Shown here in pieces: positions 34,908 through 42,327 of a stretch of DNA of 64,000 nucleotides (position 1 is the stretch's first letter; the number at the start of each line of letters is the position of its first letter). The DNA is from DFXE01 sp032054765. Lineage in GTDB: Bacteria; Bacteroidota; Bacteroidia; Bacteroidales; Tannerellaceae. Under the pieces are notes generated by a model. That model was not told the DNA's origin. It made no database searches and saw only the letters and a program-made list of their open reading frames with translations. The translations under genes were made by a program, and so were the position numbers. The stretch is from NCBI GenBank assembly GCA_032054765.1, contig DAMBSC010000018.1:30322-94321 (forward strand). The letters run 5' to 3'.

Positions 34908-36574
34908 TTCATATTTTTTTGATTCAGAAGTTCTCGTGCATTGGCAAGGGAGGCTTCTGTTAGGGTAGCGCCACTTAACATACGGGCTATCTCTGTGATT
35001 CGTTCCTCTTCTGTTAATTTTTTTATTTGCGTGATGGTATGTTCCGGTGTGTCTTGTTTGTATACAAAAAAGTGTTCATCGCCTTTGGATGCTATTTGTG
35101 GCAAATGAGTAATGGCTATTACCTGCATCTTCATGCCCAGCTCTTCCATGATTACTCCCATTTTATCGGCTATATCACCGGAAACTCCCATATCTACTTC
35201 ATCGAATATAATCGCAGGTAGAGCTGTAAAGCCTGCTATCATTGCTTTAATACATAGCATCAATCTGGATATTTCACCACCTGAAGCGGTTTGCGCCACT
35301 CGTTCAATTTCCCCGCTTTTATTGGCAGAAAACATAAAGCGCACATCATCCATGCCATCGCCATCCGGCTCGCTTTTATCAACAAAATCTATACGGAAAC
35401 GTGTATTTGGCATCCCAAGGAGAGCTAATTTATTAACCAGTTCTTTAGATATGGACTCGGCAGCCTTCTTTCGTTGCTTACTTAATTGAGAAGCTTCGTT
35501 TATTAACTCTTTGTATGCTATATCTGTTTCTTTCGTCAATTGTTCAATCTGTTCATCAAATGACTCAATTTCTGTCAATTGCTGTTCTAATTTTTTCTGT
35601 AAAGAGATTAATTCCTCTACCGTTGTTGAACGATGCTTTTGTTCTAATAAATAGATGATATTTAAACGCTCATTTAACCATTGTAAGCGATCGGGGTTGA
35701 ATTCTATGTCCTCTTTTAAAGTATCTGTTTCAGAGGCAAGATCATTCAAATCGATATATGCCATACGGATACGTTCGGCTATTTCTTTAGCTTTAGGATA
35801 GAAACGTTCCAATGTTTCAGCTATAGATAATGCTTCTTTAAGTAATAAAACACTTCCTTGCTGTTCGCCGTTTAGTAAATCGGATATTTTATAAAGAGAA
35901 CCTTTTATCTCTTCTGCATGAGAAAGGGTTTCAAGTTCCTGTTCAAGCTCTTCCTGTTCGCCTACAGACAAGTTAGCCTCTTGTAATTGATTAAGTTGAA
36001 ACCTAAGATAATCTTCATCTTGTTTTGCCTGAGCAGATTTTTCAGTGAGTGTTTTTAATTCACGCTTTAGAGATTGGTACGCAAAAAAATCTTTTTTGTA
36101 TTGTTGTAGTAAAAGTTCATTTTTTGCCATTACATCAACAACCCTTAATTGGAACTTATTATCGGATAATAATAGATTTTGATGCTGGGAATGAATATCG
36201 ATCAGGCGATTACCTAATTCTTTTACTGCATTTAAGGAAACGGGAGAATCATTCACAAATGTTCTGGATTTACCGGAAACAAAAAGCTCACGTCGCAGAA
36301 TGCATATCTCCGAGTCATACTCCATTTCATTATCGATAAAAAGCTGTTCCAGGTTATATTTTGAGATATCGAATACAGCTTCAATGATACATTTTTCTGT
36401 TCCGCTTTTGATACTTTTACTATCAGCTCGTTGCCCTAATACTAATCCAAGAGCACCAAGAATAATAGACTTCCCAGCCCCGGTTTCACCGGTTATAACA
36501 GTAAAGGAATCATTAAAACGAATATCCAGATTATCTATCAATACATAATTCTGTATATATAATGATTTCAACAT
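34904..36574 (-). CDS. recN: DNA repair protein RecN
   Basis: RecN is an SMC-like ATPase that gathers broken DNA ends during recombinational repair. The 556-residue protein starts MLKSLYIQNYVLIDNLDIRF and has Walker A GETGAGKS at about 28-35. Coiled-coil arms, rich in Glu/Gln/Lys, span about 150-370. An ABC signature ASGGEISRLMLCIKA and Walker B ALPAIIFDEVDMGVSGDIA follow, then the switch AITHLPQIASKGDEHF. All key residues are present. It lies between the porD-like gene (4 bp upstream) and rlmB (4-bp overlap). RecN is usually SOS-induced, but no operator can be recognised here. Confidence 0.96.
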   Translation of the reverse strand: MLKSLYIQNYVLIDNLDIRFNDSFTVITGETGAGKSIILGALGLVLGQRADSKSIKSGTEKCIIEAVFDISKYNLEQLFIDNEMEYDSEICILRRELFVSGKSRTFVNDSPVSLNAVKELGNRLIDIHSQHQNLLLSDNKFQLRVVDVMAKNELLLQQYKKDFFAYQSLKRELKTLTEKSAQAKQDEDYLRFQLNQLQEANLSVGEQEELEQELETLSHAEEIKGSLYKISDLLNGEQQGSVLLLKEALSIAETLERFYPKAKEIAERIRMAYIDLNDLASETDTLKEDIEFNPDRLQWLNERLNIIYLLEQKHRSTTVEELISLQKKLEQQLTEIESFDEQIEQLTKETDIAYKELINEASQLSKQRKKAAESISKELVNKLALLGMPNTRFRIDFVDKSEPDGDGMDDVRFMFSANKSGEIERVAQTASGGEISRLMLCIKAMIAGFTALPAIIFDEVDMGVSGDIADKMGVIMEELGMKMQVIAITHLPQIASKGDEHFFVYKQDTPEHTITQIKKLTEEERITEIARMLSGATLTEASLANARELLNQKNMK

Positions 36575-36578
36575 AATA

Positions 36579-37493
36579 TTATCTTTTTAAAGCATCTAAG
36601 CGAGTATTTTCTGTTGGGAATAAGTTTGTCAACATTGTATATCCCGCTTGCTTTTCCTGCATATTTGCCTTTGAATAAATAGCTATTACCTCATCTAACT
36701 TTGCATCGACAAACATTTGTAATAAGATAGAAGTAGGGCGAGCACTTTTATATTGTTCCAACGCAGGCAATGCCTGAATGATATTGGTACGTCCTCTATC
36801 CGGATTAGCAGCCATTTCGTCTAAACCTTTCCTGTGATAGTTATACCACATTTCACGGAATACATCCCCACTATTTTCTGTAATTGCAGTTATAACTGCA
36901 TGTCGGTTACGGTTACTGTCAAAAGCTTTCCATCCATTCCAGCCTGGTTGTGATTGAGCCAGATTTACAATTTGTAATGCTTGTTGGAAATAAGCGTTTC
37001 CTCCTTTTGGTGAAAAACTGTCGAAATCAAAACCAAGTATCAGATAAATATAATAAACTATAGTACCTGTAAGATTGCTTTCCAGCGTATTTTCGGTATA
37101 CTCAAGAGGAGAAAACTCTATATATTCAAAATCTAACTGGGTATCTCTGAAATTAAGTGTTGTAGTTGTATAGCTTGAATTATATACAGGTCTACGGGCC
37201 TGTATCTGTATCTCCGCCTTGAAATTATCGCCATCTCTTTCATTTATAATAAGCGTAAATGTACAGTCTATCCTTTCATTTACACCAAAAGAGGCATCTG
37301 TCCATTTTTTATTATTAATAAATTCAGTCAACGTATTTTCAAGAGAAGTAAAAACTTGTTTGTTCCCTTGAATCTTATCACTATTAATAGTAACCTTGGC
37401 ATTTAGTTCCTGTGCCCGCTGCTGTTGTGCTTTCACAGAGTAACTCGTTAGCATAACCAGTAACAGAAATATTATTTTTTTTATTATCTTCAT
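36579..37493 (-). CDS. DUF4835 protein, PorD-like type IX secretion-associated protein
   Basis: This 304-residue protein has a Sec signal (IFLLLVMLTSYSVKAQ) and the complete DUF4835 family sequence, with NAKVTINSDKIQGNKQVFTS at the mature N-terminus, ARRPVYNSSYTTTTLNF in the centre and YYIYLILGFDFDSFSPKGG further on. The family is widespread in Bacteroidetes and is annotated as PorD, linked to the type IX secretion system. The name comes from general knowledge of the family and its molecular role is not settled. The gene overlaps coaBC by 4 bp and is followed by recN, a conserved neighbourhood in Bacteroidales. It is probably periplasmic. Confidence 0.85.
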   Translation of the reverse strand: MKIIKKIIFLLLVMLTSYSVKAQQQRAQELNAKVTINSDKIQGNKQVFTSLENTLTEFINNKKWTDASFGVNERIDCTFTLIINERDGDNFKAEIQIQARRPVYNSSYTTTTLNFRDTQLDFEYIEFSPLEYTENTLESNLTGTIVYYIYLILGFDFDSFSPKGGNAYFQQALQIVNLAQSQPGWNGWKAFDSNRNRHAVITAITENSGDVFREMWYNYHRKGLDEMAANPDRGRTNIIQALPALEQYKSARPTSILLQMFVDAKLDEVIAIYSKANMQEKQAGYTMLTNLFPTENTRLDALKR

Positions 37494-38692
37494 TTTAATA
37501 ATGAAACTATTTTATTCACGATATCAAGAGCTACTTCTCTCTTATTTTTCAAGAGATAATCGGTTATATCTCCCATTTTATCCACTATTGTTATCTTATT
37601 CGTATCGACTTTAAAACCAGCACCTTCATCACGTAAAGAATTTAGGACAATAAAATCAAGATTTTTTCTTTTTAATTTAGCTGCTGCATTTTCTATTCCT
37701 CCAGCCGTTTCCAAGGCAAATCCCACTAAAAGTTGATTATCTCTTTTTTTCTCACCAAGAGAAGCTGCAATATCTTTATTGGGTATTAGGCGAAGTGTTA
37801 TATCTTCATTATTTTCCCGTTTTATTTTCTCTTGTGACGGTTTATTTACACGATAATCTGCAACAGCAGCACATAAGATTGAAATATCTGAGCCTTCAAA
37901 GTTTGAGAGAGTAGCCTGATACATCTCTTCTGCTGATTCTACATCTATTCTTCTGATGGATGAATGATGTGTTGTTAAAGAAACAGGACCGGCTATTAAT
38001 GTAACTTCAGCCCCTTTTTCCGCACAAACTTCAGCCAAAGCAAATCCCATTTTACCTGAAGAGTAATTTCCGATAAAACGAACTGGATCTATCTTTTCAT
38101 AGGTAGGCCCGGCTGTTATCAGAATCTTTTTTTTTTGAAGTTCAACTTGTGAAGAAAAAAAATCTTCCAGTTTTCGGACTATGATATACGGTTCTTCCAT
38201 TCTGCCTTTACCTACTAAATGGCTGGCTAACTCTCCTTCTGCCGGTTCAATGATATGATTACCAAAAGAACGCAGTTTATCCAGATTCTGTTGAGTCGCC
38301 GGATGGGCAAACATATCCAAATCCATTGCTGGAGCAATGAACACGGGAGCTTTACAGGATAGGTAAGTTGTTATTAACATATTATCGGCTATACCATGGG
38401 CCATCTTTCCGATAGAAGAAGCCGTAGCAGGAGCTATTACCATCGCATCCGCCCATAATCCTAAATCTACATGACTATTCCATGACCCGTCACGATTAGA
38501 GAAAAATTCACTTACTACCGGCTTGCTAGTTAATGCAGAAAGGGTAATAGGTGTGATGAATTCTTTACCTGCCGGAGTTATGACGACCTGAACTTCAGCA
38601 CCTTTCTTTATTAAAGCACGAACAAGATAAGCTGCTTTATAGGCAGCTATACTACCGGTAATACCTAAAATAATCTTTTTATCTTTCAACAT
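37490..38692 (-). CDS. coaBC: Bifunctional phosphopantothenoylcysteine decarboxylase / phosphopantothenate-cysteine ligase
   Basis: CoaBC performs two steps of coenzyme A synthesis: it joins cysteine to phosphopantothenate (CTP-dependent) and then decarboxylates the product with FMN. The 400-residue chain has both domains. The CoaC half (about 1-180) has LGITGSIAAYKAAYLVRAL, the active-site histidine region WNSHVDLGLWADAMVIAPATA and the substrate clamp APAMDLDMF. The CoaB half (about 188-400) has TAGPTYEKIDPVRFIGNYSSGKMG, AAVADY and the K-x-K-R-K-N-D-F-like KRKNLDFIVLN. It heads the operon with porD-like, recN and rlmB. A TACCTTTG promoter box lies at 38752-38759. Confidence 0.97.
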   Translation of the reverse strand: MLKDKKIILGITGSIAAYKAAYLVRALIKKGAEVQVVITPAGKEFITPITLSALTSKPVVSEFFSNRDGSWNSHVDLGLWADAMVIAPATASSIGKMAHGIADNMLITTYLSCKAPVFIAPAMDLDMFAHPATQQNLDKLRSFGNHIIEPAEGELASHLVGKGRMEEPYIIVRKLEDFFSSQVELQKKKILITAGPTYEKIDPVRFIGNYSSGKMGFALAEVCAEKGAEVTLIAGPVSLTTHHSSIRRIDVESAEEMYQATLSNFEGSDISILCAAVADYRVNKPSQEKIKRENNEDITLRLIPNKDIAASLGEKKRDNQLLVGFALETAGGIENAAAKLKRKNLDFIVLNSLRDEGAGFKVDTNKITIVDKMGDITDYLLKNKREVALDIVNKIVSLLK

Positions 38693-38751
38693 GTTATTTT
38701 TCCTGGTTAAGGAATGCTCTTTATAAAACGTTTCCTCCCTCCTATTTATTA

Positions 38752-38759
38752 CAAAGGTA
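38752..38759 (-). promoter_or_regulatory. Putative -7 box of the coaBC operon
   Basis: TACCTTTG on the minus strand fits TAnnTTTG and is 59 bp before the coaBC ATG. It would drive coaBC-porD-recN-rlmB. Confidence 0.5.
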
Positions 38760-38803
38760 ATGCTAAAATTTCACGAGCAACCTGAGCGTCTTTTATATGT
38801 ATG

Positions 38804-39571
38804 TCACTTATTAAAACCTCTTAATTTGATCTCGGTAAGCATTTTCTTGGTATTCAACGTAAAATCACCATTCATAATCCAGGCATAGTAACCGGGATCT
38901 TTCTGCAAAACTTCAGTAACTAATTGGCCTTTATACTTTCCGAAATTGATAACCTCTTCCCCTTTATCATTGTAAACCATACGTCCTGCAAGGTCTACAT
39001 TATTGTTAAAGCATGAAAATTCGGAAAGATAAATAACATCATTTTGTAAGTCAGGATACCGGTCTAACTGAGCTTTTAAGATTTCATAAGTTGCTAATGT
39101 GTCGGCTTCGGCTGTATGAGCATTTTCCAGTTCTTTATTACAATAGAATTTATATGCTGCAGCTAACGTTCGTTGTTCCATCTTATGGAAAATAGTCTGA
39201 ACATCTACAAATTTCCGACGATTCAGATCTATATCAACTCCCGCACGAAGAAATTCTTCGGCCAACATAGGTATATCAAACCGATTCGAATTAAACCCTG
39301 CCAGATCACAACCTTCAATTTGAGCAGCTAGTGATTTTGCTATTTCCTTGAAAGTCGGACAATCCTTTACATCTTCATCAGATATTCCATGAATAGCTGT
39401 AGATTCTGCAGGTATAGGCATACCCGGATTAATCCGTCGTGTTTTCGATTCTTCTTTACCGTTCGGATGTACCTTTACATAAGAGATCTCTACGATACGG
39501 TCTTTAACAATATTGATACCCGTTGTTTCAAGATCGAAGAAAACTAATGGGTTTCTTAAGTTTAGCTGCAT
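38804..39571 (-). CDS. DEDDh 3'-5' exonuclease (DnaQ-like) with C-terminal DUF3820-like domain
   Basis: The 255-residue protein has the exonuclease fold in its first 175 residues, with metal ligands Asp13 and Glu15 in FFDLETTG, Asp99 in FNSNRFDIPML, and His152/Asp157 in HTAEADTLATY. This is the DEDDh class of DNA polymerase III epsilon. The C-terminal INFGKYKGQLVTEVLQKDPGYYAWI stretch (about 210-235) resembles DUF3820. In Bacteroidetes such proteins are annotated as the DNA polymerase III epsilon subunit or as a general exonuclease. Here it lies 10 bp downstream of dnaN, the sliding clamp, which supports a replication or repair role. No clamp-binding motif was identified with certainty. Confidence 0.93.
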   Translation of the reverse strand: MQLNLRNPLVFFDLETTGINIVKDRIVEISYVKVHPNGKEESKTRRINPGMPIPAESTAIHGISDEDVKDCPTFKEIAKSLAAQIEGCDLAGFNSNRFDIPMLAEEFLRAGVDIDLNRRKFVDVQTIFHKMEQRTLAAAYKFYCNKELENAHTAEADTLATYEILKAQLDRYPDLQNDVIYLSEFSCFNNNVDLAGRMVYNDKGEEVINFGKYKGQLVTEVLQKDPGYYAWIMNGDFTLNTKKMLTEIKLRGFNK

Positions 39572-39581
39572 GCGTTGCTAA

Positions 39582-40706
39582 TTAGTCATTCAACATCATA
39601 GGCATGAGAAGCATTAAAGCTTCTTCATTTTCCTCGTTTTCAGTAGGAACAATTACTCCTGCACGAGATGGATCTGCTAATTCGATAATTACATCTTCTG
39701 ATGCAATATTACTTAGAATTTCAATCAGGTATGTTGCTTTAAAACCTATTTTCAATTCAGTCCCATCGAACTGGCAGGTGATAGTCTCTTCCGCTGACGT
39801 TGAAAAATCTATATCCTGTGCAGAAATAATCATATGGTTTTCTGTCAGGTGAAGTTTGATCAAACTACTTGCCGCATTTGAGAATACAGAGACACGTTTC
39901 AGCGCATTCAACAAAGATACCCTGTCTACAGTTACTTTATAAGGGTTTTCTTGTGGTATTACACTATTGTAATTTGGATAACGCCCTTCGATCAAACGAC
40001 AAACCATCTCGAAATTCGGACAGGTTACATAAGCATTATTATCATCAAACTTTATCTCTACAGGCTCTGTCTCTTTAGCAAGAATATTTCGCAAGAGATT
40101 TGCCGGTTTTTTGGGTAATATAAAGGCAGCTCTTTCCGGAGATTTTATCGTCAGGTTACGCAAGCGTACCAATTTATGTCCATCAGAAGCCACAAAGGTC
40201 AAGCCATCTTGTTGGATATCAAAATAAATACCATTCATTACCGGACGCAGTTCATCATCGGCAGTAGCAAAAATAGCACGACCGATACCATTCAATAAGG
40301 TTTGAGCATCAAGAGATATGGATGTATGCACATCACTTAACGGTTTTTGTAATGGATAGGCATCTCCTTTTTGTCCAATAAAATTATATTTCCCATTTTG
40401 AAAGAAAATATTGATTTCAAGGTTATCGTCATTAATCTCAAAATTAAGCGGCTGTTCGGGAAGCTCTTTCAATGGTTCAAGCAATATCTTAGCAGTTACA
40501 GCAAAAAGACCTGATCCTTCCGCATTCATAACATCTACAGATGTCACTAAACGGGTTTCAGCATCCGAAGCTGTTATAGTCAGTTTATTTCCTTGCAGAT
40601 CGAAAAGGAAACTATCCAGAATAGGTAAAGAGTTCTTTGATGCAATAACTTTACCCACGGATTGTAAACGAGATAAAAGCGCTGTGCTTGATACATCGAA
40701 TTTCAT
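39582..40706 (-). CDS. dnaN: DNA polymerase III beta subunit (sliding clamp)
   Basis: The beta clamp is a dimeric ring that holds DNA polymerase on the template. The 374-residue length is normal and three repeated domains can be followed: about 1-120 (MKFDVSSTALLSRLQSVGKVI), 125-245 (with NGIYFDIQQDGLTFVASDGHKLVR) and 250-374. The C-terminus ends in LMLLMPMMLND, the usual MPMRL-like end that forms part of the hydrophobic pocket for partner peptides. The gene is upstream of the exonuclease gene (10 bp) on the same strand. A TATTTTTG box at 40745-40752 (minus) is a possible promoter. It is not next to dnaA, as is common in Bacteroidales. Confidence 0.97.
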   Translation of the reverse strand: MKFDVSSTALLSRLQSVGKVIASKNSLPILDSFLFDLQGNKLTITASDAETRLVTSVDVMNAEGSGLFAVTAKILLEPLKELPEQPLNFEINDDNLEINIFFQNGKYNFIGQKGDAYPLQKPLSDVHTSISLDAQTLLNGIGRAIFATADDELRPVMNGIYFDIQQDGLTFVASDGHKLVRLRNLTIKSPERAAFILPKKPANLLRNILAKETEPVEIKFDDNNAYVTCPNFEMVCRLIEGRYPNYNSVIPQENPYKVTVDRVSLLNALKRVSVFSNAASSLIKLHLTENHMIISAQDIDFSTSAEETITCQFDGTELKIGFKATYLIEILSNIASEDVIIELADPSRAGVIVPTENEENEEALMLLMPMMLND

Positions 40707-40744
40707 AGCTTAAATTTATTTTATTAGTATTATTTTCCAAAGAA

Positions 40745-40752
40745 CAAAAATA
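40745..40752 (-). promoter_or_regulatory. Putative dnaN -7 promoter box
   Basis: TATTTTTG on the minus strand fits TAnnTTTG and is 38 bp before the dnaN ATG. It lies just after the terminator of the ribosomal-protein operon, which fits a new transcript. Confidence 0.5.
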
Positions 40753-40810
40753 AGAAATTATTTAGACCTACCTCTTCCTTATTTCACATAAATCTCTAAC
40801 AGATAAAAAT

Positions 40811-40853
40811 AAAAAACAATACCCACCCTGTTGAACAGGATGGGTATTGTTTA
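40811..40853 (-). terminator. Terminator of the rpmB-rpmG-DUF4295 operon
   Basis: AACAATACCCACCCTGTT and AACAGGATGGGTATTGTT form a long, nearly perfect stem with a very short loop. On the minus strand it is followed by a T-rich run. It ends the ribosomal-protein operon before dnaN. Confidence 0.9.
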
Positions 40854-40874
40854 TATTTTATAGATTTGCTATTC

Positions 40875-41027
40875 TTATTTAGCGAAATAATCTTTTACTG
40901 CGTCGTTAGGAACCATTTCTTCCTGGAAGATATACGCTCCCGTTTTTGGTGATTTCACCATCTTGATTACCTTTGAATAGGTACGGCCATCGCCTTTCTT
41001 AAATGATGCAACTGCTTTTTTTGCCAT
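40875..41027 (-). CDS. DUF4295 small basic protein
   Basis: A 50-residue minus-strand gene starts MAKKAVASFKKGDGRTYSKV and ends KDYFAK. This is the complete DUF4295 family protein, found almost only in Bacteroidetes and nearly always just after rpmG. The start MAKK copies the start of L33, and the protein is lysine-rich with a central KMVKSPKTGAYIFQEEMV strand pair. It begins 14 bp after the rpmG stop, preceded by a short AGGAGAT ribosome-binding-like sequence. Its conserved place in the operon suggests a ribosome-associated role, but none is proven to my knowledge. Confidence 0.93.
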   Translation of the reverse strand: MAKKAVASFKKGDGRTYSKVIKMVKSPKTGAYIFQEEMVPNDAVKDYFAK

Positions 41028-41041
41028 TGTTTAATCTCCTA

Positions 41042-41230
41042 TTACTTAATTTCTTTATGTAAAGTCATTTTTTTCAGGATCGGATTGTATTTTTTCAATT
41101 CCAAACGCTGAGTTGTATTTTTTCTGTTCTTAGTAGTAATATATCTTGAGGTACCCGGCATACCGCTCTCTTTGTGCTCGGTACATTCCAGAATAACCTG
41201 AACTCTATTGCCTTTTGCTTTTTTTGCCAT
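41042..41230 (-). CDS. rpmG: 50S ribosomal protein L33
   Basis: This 62-residue basic protein, MAKKAKGNRVQVILECTEHK followed by GTSRYITTKNRKNTTQRLELKKYNP, is bacterial L33 of the large subunit. The zinc-binding CxxC pairs of the C+ form are absent: only one cysteine remains, in ECTE, so it is the zinc-free type. It lies between rpmB and the DUF4295 gene in the usual order of Bacteroidetes. Confidence 0.97.
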   Translation of the reverse strand: MAKKAKGNRVQVILECTEHKESGMPGTSRYITTKNRKNTTQRLELKKYNPILKKMTLHKEIK

Positions 41231-41246
41231 TGTTTATTCCTCCAAA

Positions 41247-41486
41247 TTATGCATTTAAATAACCTTTGTCAGCGGCATTCTTTATAGCAGCATCTAAACC
41301 GATCTTATTGATAAGACGCAAACCTGACGCTGATATACTCAGGCTAACCCAACAATCTTGTTCTACCCAGTAGAATTTCTTTGTAAACAGGTTGACATTG
41401 AATTTACGTTTCGTTCTTTTGTTAGAGTGCGCAACGTTATTGCCAACCATCGCTTTTTTTCCTGTAATCTGACAAATCTTAGACAT
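41247..41486 (-). CDS. rpmB: 50S ribosomal protein L28
   Basis: This 79-residue protein has the L28 hallmarks: MSKICQITGKKAMVGNNVAH with HSNKRTKRKFNVNL following, and the C-terminal WVSLSISASGLRLINKIG. It is the first gene of the rpmB-rpmG-DUF4295 operon. The only cysteines are at positions 5 and about 45, so the zinc-ribbon form is absent. Confidence 0.97.
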   Translation of the reverse strand: MSKICQITGKKAMVGNNVAHSNKRTKRKFNVNLFTKKFYWVEQDCWVSLSISASGLRLINKIGLDAAIKNAADKGYLNA

Positions 41487-41725
41487 CTCTCTATCTTCTT
41501 TATATATTTTGCTGAATTAAATAAATACCATTCTCACAATCAGGGCGCAAAGTAAAGCATAAAAATTAATCTACGCAACTTTTTCACCATTAAAAAAACA
41601 ATTAAAATCTAATTCCGAACCAGCATCATGAACAGAAATAATGATTTCAGGGTATCTCTAATATGGTATTTTACAAAAACAGGTGCAAAAGTAATGAAAT
41701 AAATCTTTTGATCCAACGGTAAGCT
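41487..41725. promoter_or_regulatory. Upstream region of the ribosomal-protein operon
   Basis: This 239-bp region holds no gene. On the minus strand a TACTTTTG box at 41686-41693 fits TAnnTTTG and would give a leader of about 190 nt. A nearer TTTACTTTGCG near 41549-41559 is a weaker one-mismatch alternative. No obvious hairpin or riboswitch is seen in between. Confidence 0.4.
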
Positions 41726-42271
41726 CTATTTTTCTCCTTCTATCCATGAAATAATTTCTTCTGACATAGGATTGGTTTTAGGAGAGATCGTTCCTACCCA
41801 ATTCCCGTCTTCATCGATCATGAATTTCTGGAAATTCCAACTTACTGTAGCATCTTCTTTGCCATTCTCACTTTTCTTTGTGAGCCAGTTATATACAGGT
41901 GCTATGTCTTTTCCTTTTACCGATATTTTAGCCATCATGGGGAAAGTGACTCCATAGTTCATACGGCAGAACTCTTGGATTTCTTCATTCGTTCCCGGCT
42001 CTTGCTTCAAGAAGTTATTAGCCGGAAAACCTATGATTATGAAATTTTCACCACCATATTTTTCATATAATTCCTGTAGTTTTTCATACTGAGGAGTAAA
42101 GCCACATTTAGAAGCCACATTTACTATCAGAACTTTTTTCCCTTTCAGTTGGGATAAAGGGAATTCTTTACCATCAATCGATTGAACAGTGAAATCGTGT
42201 AAACTTTTTATTTGGGCAGACATCGATACTGAGAAAATTACTGCCATAAAGAAGAGCATGAATGTTTTCAT
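41726..42271 (-). CDS. Exported glutathione peroxidase-family protein
   Basis: The preferred start at 42271 gives 181 residues with a Sec signal MKTFMLFFMAVIFSVSMSAQ; an upstream ATG at 42304 adds residues that spoil the signal. The body is a thioredoxin-fold glutathione peroxidase: NVASKCGFTPQY with peroxidatic Cys56, FPANNFLKQEPGTNEEIQEF, and WNFQKFMIDEDG. The active site uses cysteine, not selenocysteine, as in bacterial enzymes that normally take electrons from thioredoxin. The predicted place is the periplasm. It lies 56 bp downstream of the rhamnosidase-like gene on the same strand, possibly as a read-through neighbour. Confidence 0.93.
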   Translation of the reverse strand: MKTFMLFFMAVIFSVSMSAQIKSLHDFTVQSIDGKEFPLSQLKGKKVLIVNVASKCGFTPQYEKLQELYEKYGGENFIIIGFPANNFLKQEPGTNEEIQEFCRMNYGVTFPMMAKISVKGKDIAPVYNWLTKKSENGKEDATVSWNFQKFMIDEDGNWVGTISPKTNPMSEEIISWIEGEK

Positions 42272-42327
42272 ATACAGAATATATTTATCTATTAAATAAA
42301 ACAAAATGTCCTCTTATAAAGTTCATT

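Noticed and set aside
35112..35489. Plus-strand open frame inside recN
   Set aside because: recN is intact on the minus strand; the frame has no domain or ribosome-binding site.
41487..41725. Riboswitch or ribosomal-protein leader RNA
   Set aside because: No convincing stem structure or known binding-site mimic was found by eye.
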